Assembly: GCA_003712125.1 (NCBI GenBank)
Contig: RHLF01000001.1
Location: forward strand, 558,001-622,000
From: Allomuricauda sp.
GTDB lineage: Bacteria > Bacteroidota > Bacteroidia > Flavobacteriales > Flavobacteriaceae
Length of the DNA: 64,000 nucleotides
Reading direction: 5' to 3'
In this document: positions 35,029 to 42,644 of the stretch, piece after piece
How the letters are laid out: every line of letters begins with the position of its first letter
How positions within the stretch are numbered: the stretch's first letter is position 1
Program-made: the position numbers and the translations under genes
The notes under the pieces: generated by a model
The model's input: the letters and a program-made list of their open reading frames with translations, nothing else
The model's database searches: none
Told to the model about the DNA's origin: nothing

Positions 35029-35400
35029 ATGGAAACTTCAAGATTGACAACAAGGATCTTGACGGAAACGGAAAAATTAATTTCGCAAAGTTGTGAAACG
35101 AACGCACCAGACAAGAAGTCAATTGATCTGCACAAACTTTTGCTCAAAAAATATTACAACGCCGCGGATGTCACAATTGATTATGAACGTCATCGCATAC
35201 AGATGGATGTCATCATCAGCGAGGAAGACTATGATCCAAAAACCGTGAATTTGGCTTTGGCCACGGTACCGGTGAATTTATTCTTCAAGAACTTGGCGGT
35301 TTTTTTAAAATCATGTTTAGAGAGAGATGTAAAAAGTTTGGCTTTTTATGCCCGGATATTGTTGCAGTATACCAATAGAAATATGGCCCTGCCTGCCTAG
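35029..35400 (+). CDS. Hypothetical protein
   Basis: A 123-residue soluble protein that I do not recognise. It has an acidic N-terminal helix (RILTETEKLISQS), a central alternating segment (AADVTIDYERHRIQMDVIISEEDY) and a hydrophobic C-terminal helix (FFKNLAVFLKSCLERDVKSLAFYARILL). There is no signal peptide and no Cys motif. An A/G-rich ribosome-binding stretch (AAAGAAAAAAGG) lies ahead of the ATG. It stands alone. Confidence 0.65.
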   Translation: METSRLTTRILTETEKLISQSCETNAPDKKSIDLHKLLLKKYYNAADVTIDYERHRIQMDVIISEEDYDPKTVNLALATVPVNLFFKNLAVFLKSCLERDVKSLAFYARILLQYTNRNMALPA

Positions 35401-35504
35401 GCATCTTCTCCTCCACAGTATAAACCAATAGAGAACCCTTTTGGGTAGCTTGCTTTGTTTTAAGCTTTAGCATTTTATTTAACATGCCTTAAGCTATATT
35501 TTTT

Positions 35505-35512
35505 TAGTTTTG
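35505..35512 (+). promoter_or_regulatory. -7 promoter element of the TPR protein gene
   Basis: A perfect TAGTTTTG, 19 bases ahead of the ATG at 35532. Confidence 0.55.
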
Positions 35513-35531
35513 CCGCACTAAATAAGTGACA

Positions 35532-36227
35532 ATGAAAAAATTGGCTTTTTTCTTTTTGATGTTGATCGGGTATACCGGAATGGCACAAACAAGCGATGCA
35601 TTAAAGGCACATTACGAAGCGTTTTACAATGAAATGCGTCTACAGGGCGATGTGAACGGTATTATTAATGCATTGACCCATCTCAATATAGTTGCACCAT
35701 CAAAGCAACGCAGAGACACCTTGGCCTATGTTTACATGAACAGCAATCAACATATGCAGGCGTTGAATACCATTGGTATTGAGAAAAACGATTCTGATTC
35801 TGATTTGGCCGTTCAGGTAAAGGCGGTTTCGTTAAAGTCGTTGAACCAACCCAAAAGAGCTGCAGAGCAGTTTCAGGTATTGTATGATAGAAACCCTGAT
35901 CCATTTGTGGCCTATGAGTTGGCCGACCTTAAAATATTGATCGGTGATACCGAGGGTGCAGAAAAAGATATTGCCTATGGCATCGCCAATTCGACTTTAA
36001 ATATGAAGCATGCTTTTTATGAGCGCCAGCAACCTTATGAGGTACCGCTCAAAGCTGCTTTTTACCACCTTCAGGGATTGGTTATTTTCAATAAGGATAA
36101 AACCAAAATAGACGAAGCCATTGGTTTCATGGATAAAGCCCTGGAACTAGACTCCAATTTTAATTTGGCAAGCCTTAGCAAACAAGCTTTGGAAAAGCGA
36201 AAAACAGAAGGAGAAAGTGAAAACTAA
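35532..36227 (+). CDS. Secreted TPR-type protein
   Basis: About 231 residues. The ATG at 35532 is preferred over a GTG six bases upstream because it directly opens the signal peptide (MKKLAFFFLMLIGYTGMAQ). The mature part is helical with degenerate tetratricopeptide repeats (LAYVYMNSNQHMQALNTIG; PFVAYELADLKILIGDTEGAEKDI; IDEAIGFMDKALELDSNFNLA). It is a likely periplasmic scaffold protein. It ends at a strong terminator. Confidence 0.78.
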   Translation: MKKLAFFFLMLIGYTGMAQTSDALKAHYEAFYNEMRLQGDVNGIINALTHLNIVAPSKQRRDTLAYVYMNSNQHMQALNTIGIEKNDSDSDLAVQVKAVSLKSLNQPKRAAEQFQVLYDRNPDPFVAYELADLKILIGDTEGAEKDIAYGIANSTLNMKHAFYERQQPYEVPLKAAFYHLQGLVIFNKDKTKIDEAIGFMDKALELDSNFNLASLSKQALEKRKTEGESEN

Positions 36228-36251
36228 ATTCTTTTTTTGAAGGATATCTAA

Positions 36252-36280
36252 AGCAGGAGCCTGGTCTCCTGCTTTTTTTT
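36252..36280 (+). terminator. Terminator after the TPR protein gene
   Basis: The stem AGCAGGAG/CTCCTGCT with a six-base loop is followed by T8. Confidence 0.93.
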
Positions 36281-36290
36281 GGCTTGTCGT

Positions 36291-36788
36291 TTATTCGTCG
36301 TTCAAAAAAAGGTTTAGCTCCAATGTATTACTGGTTATAATGATAAATTGACTGCGCATGGCGTTATAAGCATCAAACAATTGCATCATACTTGAAGTAG
36401 GGTTTCTTCTACCATCCAAATCCCCTTTTGCTTTCAATAGAAAAGTGCGCAGCACTTGCTGTCTGCTCTTTATCTGAGGCACATCAAAGGTTGCAGGATA
36501 TTCAGATTCGGCCAAGAGCTTTTCTTTGGCTATCACATCTTCCATGGCAAGCGATAAATCTTCAGAACTTGTCGCCCGGTATAAAATATCGACACTTCTT
36601 GAAAATTCAGAAAAAGCTTCCCACGCATTCAAGATCTCAGCCGCCTCTTGACTTACGGGTTCTTTTTTTGGCATCTTGCCGTATTCATAGGCAACTTCTT
36701 CTTGAACCGCATCAGTAGGTTCCTTTCGCTCTTTTTCGCATCCCACACATAGCAAGAATGCCACAACAAGCAGTTGTAATTTTCGCAT
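36291..36788 (-). CDS. Lipoprotein of unknown function
   Basis: A 165-residue protein with a lipoprotein signal (MRKLQLLVVAFLLCVGC, Cys17). The mature part is acidic and helical (ILNAWEAFSEFSRSVDILYRA, MEDVIAKEKLLAES) with no known domain. It is a single gene between two transcription units that point at or away from it. Confidence 0.7.
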   Translation of the reverse strand: MRKLQLLVVAFLLCVGCEKERKEPTDAVQEEVAYEYGKMPKKEPVSQEAAEILNAWEAFSEFSRSVDILYRATSSEDLSLAMEDVIAKEKLLAESEYPATFDVPQIKSRQQVLRTFLLKAKGDLDGRRNPTSSMMQLFDAYNAMRSQFIIITSNTLELNLFLNDE

Positions 36789-36816
36789 AAGCTAAGGTAC
36801 AAATTTTAATAAGGGT

Positions 36817-36824
36817 TATCTTTG
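36817..36824 (+). promoter_or_regulatory. -7 promoter element of the threonine dehydrogenase gene
   Basis: A perfect TATCTTTG, 29 bases ahead of the ATG at 36854. Confidence 0.5.
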
Positions 36825-36853
36825 GCCAACCATCAGAATAAAGGTTTCCCGCT

Positions 36854-37789
36854 ATGCAAAAATCCATACTTATTCTAGGCGCCTGCGGACAAATTGGCAC
36901 CGAACTAACCATGGCATTGCGAAAAAAGTACAATGCAGAAATGGTTGTTGCCAGCGATATTCGAGAAGGAAGCCAAGAACTCACTCAGTCGGGCCCCTTT
37001 GAAATTTTGGATGCCACCAATTATGAGGCCATCGAAGATGTAGTCATGCATTATGAGATTGAGGAAGTTTACCTGATGGCCGCCATGTTAAGTGCAACGG
37101 CCGAAAAGTTTCCAAATCGGGCTTGGAATCTCAATATGACCTCGCTTTTAAATGTGCTTGATCTGGGAAAGGAGAAAAAAATTGACAAGATTTTTTGGCC
37201 CTCCAGTATAGCGGTGTTCGGACCCAATACCCCGAAAGATAATACCCCACAAAGCACCTTGATGGAACCCAGTACGGTTTATGGCATTAGCAAACAGGCT
37301 GGCGAACGATGGTGCGAGTACTATTTCAACAAATATGGGGTTGATGTAAGAAGTGTTCGTTACCCAGGACTGATCAGCTGGAAAACACTGCCTGGCGGAG
37401 GAACCACAGATTACGCGGTCGAAATATACCATGAGGCCTTGAAAAAAGGGAACTATACCTGCTTTTTGAATCAAGACACCTATTTGCCCATGATGTATAT
37501 GGATGATGCCATACGAGCGACTATGACCTTAATGGAGGCGCCATCAAAATCAATTTCAATCAGATCCTCCTACAATTTAGCGGCAATGAGTTTTTCGCCC
37601 AAAGAGATGGCTACAAGCATCCAAAGGCACAAGCCTGATTTCACCATAGATTATTCACCTGATTTTAGACAGCAAATCGCCGATTCATGGCCCAGTAGCA
37701 TTGACGACACCATGGCGAGAGAAGACTGGGGATGGCAACCTCAATTTGACTTGGAAAAAACCACGAAAGTGATGTTTGAAAAACTTTAG
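36854..37789 (+). CDS. L-threonine 3-dehydrogenase, GalE-like SDR type
   Basis: A 311-residue extended SDR. The NAD loop is ILGACGQIGTELT, the catalytic region is WPSSIAVFGP and YGISKQAGERW (Tyr-x3-Lys), and the family-specific block is RYPGLISWKTLPGGGTTDYAVEIYHEAL. This matches the UDP-galactose-epimerase-like threonine dehydrogenases characterised in Flavobacterium frigidimaris and related bacteria. It oxidises threonine to 2-amino-3-oxobutyrate in the cytoplasm. Its stop overlaps that of moaC in convergent orientation. Confidence 0.88.
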   Translation: MQKSILILGACGQIGTELTMALRKKYNAEMVVASDIREGSQELTQSGPFEILDATNYEAIEDVVMHYEIEEVYLMAAMLSATAEKFPNRAWNLNMTSLLNVLDLGKEKKIDKIFWPSSIAVFGPNTPKDNTPQSTLMEPSTVYGISKQAGERWCEYYFNKYGVDVRSVRYPGLISWKTLPGGGTTDYAVEIYHEALKKGNYTCFLNQDTYLPMMYMDDAIRATMTLMEAPSKSISIRSSYNLAAMSFSPKEMATSIQRHKPDFTIDYSPDFRQQIADSWPSSIDDTMAREDWGWQPQFDLEKTTKVMFEKL

Positions 37790-38235
37790 TGGTTTCTAAT
37801 ATCAGACTTACCGCCTGTTTTCTCTAAAAGTCGAATGTTCCTAATCGAAACATTCTTGTCAATGGGTTTCAACATATCATACAGGTTCAAAGCTACCAGA
37901 CTTGCACCATGCATGGCCTCTACCTCTACCCCGGTTTTGTAAAAAGTTTTGACGGTTACTTTGATAAGAATTTCCAATCCCAAGATTTCATAGTCTACAG
38001 CAGCGTATTCAATGGGCAACGGATGGCAATCGGGCAATAGTTCTGCTGTTTTCTTGATCCCTAGAAATCCGGCTGCCTTGCTCATGGCAAACACATCACC
38101 TTTAGGAACGGTTTTGTTCTTTATGGCCGTAATGGTTTTGTCCTCTCCTACCGTTACAGTAGCTTGTGCTATTGCCGTTCTATGGGTATTTCCTTTTTGG
38201 GTAATATCGACCATGGCTAGGTATTTACTTTCCAT
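37786..38235 (-). CDS. moaC: Cyclic pyranopterin monophosphate synthase
   Basis: A 149-residue enzyme of molybdenum cofactor synthesis. It has KGDVFAMSKAAGFLGIKKTAELLPDCHPLP (catalytic Lys and CHPLP block), GVEVEAMHGASLVALNLYDMLK and a C-terminal GGKS. Relative to well-known MoaC proteins it has Asp instead of Leu before CHPLP. An alternative start at the inner ATG (38214) would give MVDITQKG. The longer start overlaps moaE by 19 bases, so the pair is translationally coupled. It supplies cofactor to enzymes such as those encoded at 40936 and 49963. Confidence 0.92.
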   Translation of the reverse strand: MESKYLAMVDITQKGNTHRTAIAQATVTVGEDKTITAIKNKTVPKGDVFAMSKAAGFLGIKKTAELLPDCHPLPIEYAAVDYEILGLEILIKVTVKTFYKTGVEVEAMHGASLVALNLYDMLKPIDKNVSIRNIRLLEKTGGKSDIRNH

Positions 38236-38657
38236 TGGTAAGAGTCATCGGCAAACAACTCCTTGCCGAAAACCGGAACATCCTTTTTTATCGCTTCAAC
38301 CACATAGTGAAGGGCCTCAAATACTTCCTTGCGGTGCGGGGAGGAAACAAAAACGAACAAACAAATTTCACCCACACCAACCTTGCCCAGGCTGTGGTAG
38401 ATATGCATGCAGCTCAACTCAAATTGTTCAAAAGTGGCTTCCCGAATCTCATGAAACTTTTGGTTGGCCATGGCCTCATAAGCAGAATAATCAATGCCAA
38501 CAACAGTTTTACCGTCAATTTCATCGGCCCGTACCTGTCCCAAAAAAATATCATGGGCACCAATCGTGGTTTTAGATTGGTGTTTGGCGATTGAATTGGC
38601 AATAAATTCAGGGGAAATGGCCCCGTCTACAAATACGTTCTTAATTTTTGTTTCCAT
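38217..38657 (-). CDS. moaE: Molybdopterin synthase catalytic subunit
   Basis: A 146-residue MoaE. Recognisable blocks are GAHDIFLGQVRADEIDGKTVVGIDYSAYEAMA, IYHSLGKVGVGEICLFVFVSSPHRKEVFEALHYVVEAIKKDVPVFGKEL. It transfers sulfur from MoaD thiocarboxylate to precursor Z. MoaD is not in the window. It overlaps moaC downstream. Confidence 0.93.
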   Translation of the reverse strand: METKIKNVFVDGAISPEFIANSIAKHQSKTTIGAHDIFLGQVRADEIDGKTVVGIDYSAYEAMANQKFHEIREATFEQFELSCMHIYHSLGKVGVGEICLFVFVSSPHRKEVFEALHYVVEAIKKDVPVFGKELFADDSYQWKVNT

Positions 38658-38732
38658 TGCCTCTAATGTACATAAGAAATAGGAATTCTAGATTTTTGAA
38701 CGAAGCAAAAAACACTATTTTTGCCATCCCTT

Positions 38733-38804
38733 GGCCCCGTAGTTCAATGGATAGAATAGAAGTTTCCTAAACTTTAGATGCAAGTTCGATTCTTGCCGGG
38801 GCTA
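38733..38804 (+). tRNA. tRNA-Arg (anticodon CCT)
   Basis: The cloverleaf can be folded by hand: acceptor GGCCCCG/CGGGGCT (first pair G-U), D-stem GTTC/GAAT, anticodon stem GAAGT/ACTTT with loop TTCCTAA, variable loop AGAT, T-stem GCAAG/CTTGC with loop TTCGATT, and discriminator A. The CCA end is not encoded. Confidence 0.95.
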
Positions 38805-38867
38805 CTAAAAACCTAATCGTTTAGCGAACTACCCAAATCAAGATTTTCGAGAATAACCTAGACGGTT

Positions 38868-39266
38868 TTATTTCGTCATCTTCTTTTCAAACACCTTGAG
38901 CAAATTGGTCTTGTTCAAGGGCTTGTCAAAATAACCCGATATAAGTTTGTGACTTTTGGCAACCGCCCTATCTTTTGAATTGGTAAATGCCGATAGCACA
39001 AATACCTCGGGTTGCTTTACATTTTCGGAAATCAATTGTAGGTTTTCAAGAAAGGCCCATCCGTCCATATCGCCCATCACAAGGTCTAGAAAAATGATGT
39101 CTGGCAAATCTTCTTTTTCATCAATTCGTTCAGCACAATACACAAGGCCTTCTTCAGCACTACCAAAGGTTAGGATGGTAAAATCTTCTTCGTACTGTTC
39201 AAGACAGTATCGCGTAGCAAATTGCGATACCAAGTCATCATCAATTATACAGACTGTACGTTGCAT
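38868..39266 (-). CDS. Stand-alone response regulator receiver protein
   Basis: A 132-residue protein consisting of one receiver domain. The acidic pocket is VCIIDDDLVSQF, the phosphorylation site is DIIFLDLVMGDMDGW, the Thr/Ser switch is VFVLSAFTNSKD and the conserved Lys is in GYFDKPLNKTNL. No output domain is present. Such proteins act in phosphorelays or bind partner proteins. No histidine kinase is nearby. Confidence 0.92.
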   Translation of the reverse strand: MQRTVCIIDDDLVSQFATRYCLEQYEEDFTILTFGSAEEGLVYCAERIDEKEDLPDIIFLDLVMGDMDGWAFLENLQLISENVKQPEVFVLSAFTNSKDRAVAKSHKLISGYFDKPLNKTNLLKVFEKKMTK

Positions 39267-39423
39267 AGGTCTTTTGTTCGGTTCGTTATTAGATTTGGGT
39301 AATCTTAATCCGCTAAATTAAAATCTTAGATCGATTTCGGCAGCAAATAATCGTTTTAAGGCCCGAAAGTTCCTATGTTAGGTACAGTTTTCCTTATTTC
39401 TACGAAAGGATGTGGCGACAATT

Positions 39424-39837
39424 CTAGTGTGGAAGCCTGTTTCGGAGCAGGCCATATGCGAAGGTTCCGAGCAACGTACCAAAAAATACGATTAAAATCG
39501 TCCAGAAGCCACTTCCGAGCAACACATATATTGGTCCTGGACATGCCCCTGCCAAGGCCCAACCCAAGCCAAAAATGGTTCCGCCAATCGCATATCTGGA
39601 AATTGATTTTTCCTTAGCCGCTATTTGGATGGGATCCCCGAAAAATGATTTTCTGCCAGGCCTTTTTACCCATTGGGTAAACACCACCCCTAAGACCAAA
39701 GCAGAACCTATAATACCGTACATGTGGAACGAATCAAACTGAAACATTTCATAAATACGGAACCACGAAGCCGCTTCCGACTTAAACAATACAATTCCAA
39801 AAAAGACGCCGATCAATACGTAAAACAAACTCTTCAT
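39424..39837 (-). CDS. YeeE/YedE permease half, DUF6691 type
   Basis: A 137-residue membrane protein with four hydrophobic helices. The family mark is FGLGWALAGACPGPIYVLLGSG, with a conserved Cys in the pore-like segment. YeeE/YedE proteins carry thiosulfate or other sulfur species inward (TsuA family). It follows the other half by three bases. Two-gene halves of this kind accompany persulfide dioxygenase genes in the proteobacterial bigR operons. Confidence 0.88.
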   Translation of the reverse strand: MKSLFYVLIGVFFGIVLFKSEAASWFRIYEMFQFDSFHMYGIIGSALVLGVVFTQWVKRPGRKSFFGDPIQIAAKEKSISRYAIGGTIFGLGWALAGACPGPIYVLLGSGFWTILIVFFGTLLGTFAYGLLRNRLPH

Positions 39838-39840
39838 AGC

Positions 39841-40398
39841 TTAAAAAATCATTGGAAAAAAAACATGTACCATCAATAGCCCCCCAGCAAAAAAACCGAT
39901 TACCGCAATTAAAGAGGGCAACTGCAAATTACTCAAACCCGAGATGGCATGACCCGAGGTACACCCTCCTGCATACCGGGCCCCAAAGCCCACCAAAAAA
40001 CCACCGATTACCAATAAAGCCAGCGTTTTCAAATTGCCAAAGACCTCGCTACCAAAAAGCGTTTCGGGCATGTAATTTTGGCCACCATCTTTAAATCCAA
40101 GTGCATTCAATTTAGAAACGGTAGCCTCTGAGATGGCTACACTATCGTTTGGAGATAAATAATGTTGTGCCAAAAAACCCCCTAAAATTGCACCCAGGGC
40201 CACTAAGAGATTCCATCGTTGCGCTTTCCAATCAAACTTAAAAAAGTCGGAAGTCTTACCTGCACCGGCAGCGGCACACAAGGTTCTCAAGTTTGAAGAC
40301 ATTCCAAACCGTTTGCCCATCAATACCAGCAGGGCCATGGTCAATGCAATCAAAGGGCCCGAAACATACCAAGGCCAAGGTGCTAACAAAATATCCAT
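39841..40398 (-). CDS. YeeE/YedE permease half, sulfur transport domain
   Basis: A 185-residue membrane protein with five to six helices. The signature is GFGARYAGGCTSGHAISGLSNLQLPS, containing the Cys that handles sulfur in TsuA relatives; a second Cys is in LRTLCAAAGAGKT. It probably pairs with the 137-residue protein to form a complete transporter. It belongs to the sulfur-oxidation island. I found no Crp/Fnr palindrome directly ahead of this gene, so it may depend on read-through from 40536-40742 or on another promoter. Confidence 0.9.
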   Translation of the reverse strand: MDILLAPWPWYVSGPLIALTMALLVLMGKRFGMSSNLRTLCAAAGAGKTSDFFKFDWKAQRWNLLVALGAILGGFLAQHYLSPNDSVAISEATVSKLNALGFKDGGQNYMPETLFGSEVFGNLKTLALLVIGGFLVGFGARYAGGCTSGHAISGLSNLQLPSLIAVIGFFAGGLLMVHVFFPMIF

Positions 40399-40485
40399 AA
40401 TAGAATTTAAAAACGAAATTACGAGCGGTAATATAAATAGTTTATTGAAGTTCCAAAATTGTTGTCATTGTCATCGACACCCAAA

Positions 40486-40516
40486 AGAAAAAAGCCGCCT
40501 AAATCAGCGGCCTTTC
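40486..40516 (-). terminator. Terminator between the DUF2892 gene and the YeeE pair
   Basis: The stem GCCGC/GCGGC with an eight-base loop, extended by AAA/TTT across a one-base bulge, is followed on the minus strand by a T-rich run. Confidence 0.75.
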
Positions 40517-40535
40517 TTATCAATCAATCAAAAAT

Positions 40536-40742
40536 TCAGTTTTTAACCTTACAGGTGTTCAACCCAACCAACGTATAGAGCGGACAAAAACTGACAAAAC
40601 TTGTTATTAAAAACACGGTTCCCAAAGCCAATAGCACATAGGCCAAGGTACCTGTAATAGTACCGGTAAAGTAAAGCACTGCGATAACCGCAGTCAAAAT
40701 CAATCGAATTATGCGGTCAGCACCGCCCATGTTTTTTTTCAT
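40536..40742 (-). CDS. DUF2892 (YgaP-like membrane) protein
   Basis: A 68-residue protein with two membrane helices. It has the family N-terminus MKKNMGGADRIIRLILTAVIAVLYF and the C-terminal SFCPLYTLVGLNTC. DUF2892 is the membrane part of the rhodanese YgaP in Escherichia coli and often sits in sulfur-oxidation clusters. Here it is separate from any rhodanese. It is probably driven by the minus-strand promoter at 40847-40854 under the Crp/Fnr site at 40876-40891. Confidence 0.88.
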   Translation of the reverse strand: MKKNMGGADRIIRLILTAVIAVLYFTGTITGTLAYVLLALGTVFLITSFVSFCPLYTLVGLNTCKVKN

Positions 40743-40743
40743 C

Positions 40744-40842
40744 TTATGTCTTTAAATATTCAACTAGCAAAACACAGAGGGTAACCAATCCCGCACAGAT
40801 GAGGCATACCACTACCAATTTCTGCCATTTGTTCAAATTCAT
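40744..40842 (-). CDS. Predicted 32-residue single-pass membrane peptide
   Basis: The reading frame gives MNLNKWQKLVVVCLICAGL followed by VTLCVLLVEYLKT: a basic N-terminus, one hydrophobic helix holding two Cys, and an amphipathic end. It ends one base before the start codon of the DUF2892 gene. The -7 element TAGATTTG (40854-40847) places the transcript start at or within a base or two of its ATG, so it would be read from a leaderless message. There is no visible ribosome-binding site. It could alternatively be a non-coding leader. Confidence 0.45.
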   Translation of the reverse strand: MNLNKWQKLVVVCLICAGLVTLCVLLVEYLKT

Positions 40843-40846
40843 TGCT

Positions 40847-40854
40847 CAAATCTA
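40847..40854 (-). promoter_or_regulatory. -7 element, minus strand, of the DUF2892 transcript
   Basis: A perfect TAGATTTG. Its centre (40850.5) is exactly 33 bp from the centre of the palindrome at 40876-40891. No -33 TTTG is evident, as expected for an activator-dependent promoter. Confidence 0.65.
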
Positions 40855-40875
40855 ATCACCCTTCGATTAGAAAGA

Positions 40876-40891
40876 TGTAACTTTTGTTACA
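40876..40891. promoter_or_regulatory. Crp/Fnr-type operator shared by two divergent promoters
   Basis: TGTAACTTTTGTTACA has perfect 6-bp arms and a four-base centre. It lies midway between the minus-strand -7 element (40847-40854) and the plus-strand -7-like element (40913-40920), 33 bp centre-to-centre from each. It would sit near -41 for both, the class II activator position. The half-sites also fit GTA-N8-TAC. Confidence 0.8.
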
Positions 40892-40912
40892 CATTTGTTA
40901 TTTTCAAGCAGT

Positions 40913-40920
40913 TATTTTTA
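40913..40920 (+). promoter_or_regulatory. -7-like element of the sulfite dehydrogenase operon
   Basis: TATTTTTA is one base from TAnnTTTG, 33 bp centre-to-centre from the palindrome at 40876-40891 and 15 bases ahead of the ATG at 40936. Confidence 0.6.
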
Positions 40921-40935
40921 GCATTCAACACGAAT

Positions 40936-42156
40936 ATGGATAGAAGAAAATTCACCGGTTCACTCTCCCTTGGTGCCATGGCAAGTATATTAGGAGTTCC
41001 CATAGTTTTTGGGAAATCAATGCCTGAAGGGTATGTTCCATTGGGCCTACAAGATACCGATCCGTTTCAGCGCTTCAATAAGGATAAGGGAATGGTTGTT
41101 CTCAATGACAAACCCTGGAATATGGAAGCCCAGGCGCATTTGTTGGATGACAAAATCACCCCGAATAAATTCATGTTTATTCGAAATAATGGTAACATAC
41201 CTGAAAACATTGATGCCGCTACCTGGACGCTGACCATCGACGGGGAAGCCGCAAACCAAGAAAAAACATACACACTCCAAGACCTGAAAACCAAATTTGA
41301 GCAACATACCTACCAGCTCACCCTTGAATGTGGAGGTAATGGTCGAAGCGAGTTCAACCCTCCGGCGAAAGGCAACCAATGGACCGTTGGTGCCGTCGGT
41401 TGTGCTCAATGGACCGGCGTTCGTCTTCGCGATATATTACAAGACGTGGGTATCAAATCAAATGCCGTTTATATCGGCTATCACGCCGCGGACACCCATC
41501 TAAGTGGTGACCCTAACAAGGAACCGATATCCCGAGGTGTACCGATGCAAAAAGCACTACAGGATGAAACCTTGGTGGCCTTTCAAATGAATGGAAAAGA
41601 TATTCCCCTGGCTCATGGATTTCCACTGCGCTTGGTATGCGGTGGGTGGCCGGCATCGGCCTCCGGCAAATGGGTCAACCGCATCAGTGTTAGGAACAAA
41701 GTACATGACGGACCAAAAATGACCGGTTCGTCATATCGGATTCCCTGTGAAACTGTTGCTCCAGGTGAAAAAGTAGCGGATGAAGCCATGTGTATCATAG
41801 AATCTATGCCGGTCAAATCATTGATTACCTACCCGAAAACCGGTGCAACCATCAAAACAAATCAAGATCTTAAAATTCGGGGGCATGCATGGGCCGGTGA
41901 ACTGCAAGTCAGTACCATGGAATACTCCATTGATTTTGGAAGCACTTGGAAAACCTGTTCCCTTGAGCAACCTACCAACCGATTGGCCTGGCAGCATTTC
42001 GGCGCAACGGTAGCGTTCCCCAAAAAAGGCTATTACGAGGTCTGGGCACGGGCCACGGATAGCACTGGTACTAGTCAGCCTATGGTATTGCCCGGATGGA
42101 ACCCAAAAGGTTACCTAAACAATGCGTGCCACCGCATCGCGGTAAAAGTGAGCTAA
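40936..42156 (+). CDS. Molybdopterin sulfite dehydrogenase subunit (SorA/SoxC-like)
   Basis: A 406-residue protein with a Tat-type signal (MDRRKFTGSLSLGAMASILG), so a folded periplasmic enzyme. The sulfite-oxidase Moco domain contains the ligand Cys132 in LTLECGGNGRSEF, then WTVGAVGCAQWTGVRLRDIL and HGFPLRLVCGGWPASASGKWV. The C-terminal dimerisation domain begins near residue 300. It oxidises sulfite to sulfate. It is followed with a one-base overlap by a monohaem cytochrome gene, as in SorAB. It is probably activated through the Crp/Fnr site upstream. Confidence 0.92.
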   Translation: MDRRKFTGSLSLGAMASILGVPIVFGKSMPEGYVPLGLQDTDPFQRFNKDKGMVVLNDKPWNMEAQAHLLDDKITPNKFMFIRNNGNIPENIDAATWTLTIDGEAANQEKTYTLQDLKTKFEQHTYQLTLECGGNGRSEFNPPAKGNQWTVGAVGCAQWTGVRLRDILQDVGIKSNAVYIGYHAADTHLSGDPNKEPISRGVPMQKALQDETLVAFQMNGKDIPLAHGFPLRLVCGGWPASASGKWVNRISVRNKVHDGPKMTGSSYRIPCETVAPGEKVADEAMCIIESMPVKSLITYPKTGATIKTNQDLKIRGHAWAGELQVSTMEYSIDFGSTWKTCSLEQPTNRLAWQHFGATVAFPKKGYYEVWARATDSTGTSQPMVLPGWNPKGYLNNACHRIAVKVS

Positions 42157-42644
42157 TGAGCAAGGAGGATAAATTTAATGAAGCTGCACAGCAAATTCGC
42201 CGGTTAAGCGTCGCCATGTTTGCGCTATTCATCGCTTTGGCAGCGATATTGATCTATGTAATGGCCGACCCGAATTTATCGGCACTCCAACCCACTACGG
42301 AAGCTGATTTGGTTGTTCGCAATGACACGCTGTTAGACAGCCCTGATTACGAAAAAATTGAAAATGGAGTACATGTCCTTACAGGTTTTGTTGAAGGTGA
42401 GGGACTTATGACCGTTGTGAACAATTGTACCAACTGTCACTCGGCAAAATTGGTTACCCAAAATAGAATGACAGCTGACGGTTGGCGCGCCACAATCGAC
42501 TGGATGCAGGAGACCCAAAACTTGTGGGATCTGGGAGCTAATGAAGAAATTATTGTTGCCTATCTGGCCAAATTCTATGCACCTGAAGCGCAGGGAAGAC
42601 GGCAAAACTTGACCAATATCGAATGGTATGAGCTTAAGGATTAG
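42156..42644 (+). CDS. Membrane-anchored monohaem cytochrome c subunit (SorB-like)
   Basis: A 162-residue protein. The ATG at 42156 overlaps the preceding stop (TAATG) and is preferred over a longer in-frame start inside the sulfite dehydrogenase gene. One N-terminal membrane helix (about residues 17-36) is followed by a single haem site CTNCH (Cys91, Cys94, His95). Met residues around MTADGWRATIDWM could supply the sixth ligand. It should take electrons from the molybdenum subunit. It overlaps the rhodanese gene by 17 bases. Confidence 0.88.
   Translation: MSKEDKFNEAAQQIRRLSVAMFALFIALAAILIYVMADPNLSALQPTTEADLVVRNDTLLDSPDYEKIENGVHVLTGFVEGEGLMTVVNNCTNCHSAKLVTQNRMTADGWRATIDWMQETQNLWDLGANEEIIVAYLAKFYAPEAQGRRQNLTNIEWYELKD

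Noticed and set aside
35420-35460. ACCC-TTTT-GGGT hairpin as a terminator after the hypothetical gene at 35029
   Set aside because: The stem is only four base pairs and the T-rich stretch that follows is interrupted; too weak to call.
40399-40485. Search for a Crp/Fnr palindrome directly ahead of the YeeE/YedE pair
   Set aside because: A -7-like TAATTTCG exists (minus strand, 40421-40414), but the segment 33 bp upstream shows no TGTAAC/GTTACA arms, so I do not claim direct control of this pair.
42096-42155. Longer start for the cytochrome gene
   Set aside because: It would overlap the sulfite dehydrogenase coding region by 60 bases and adds a basic non-conserved stretch; the TATG-type overlap at 42156 is a standard operon start.
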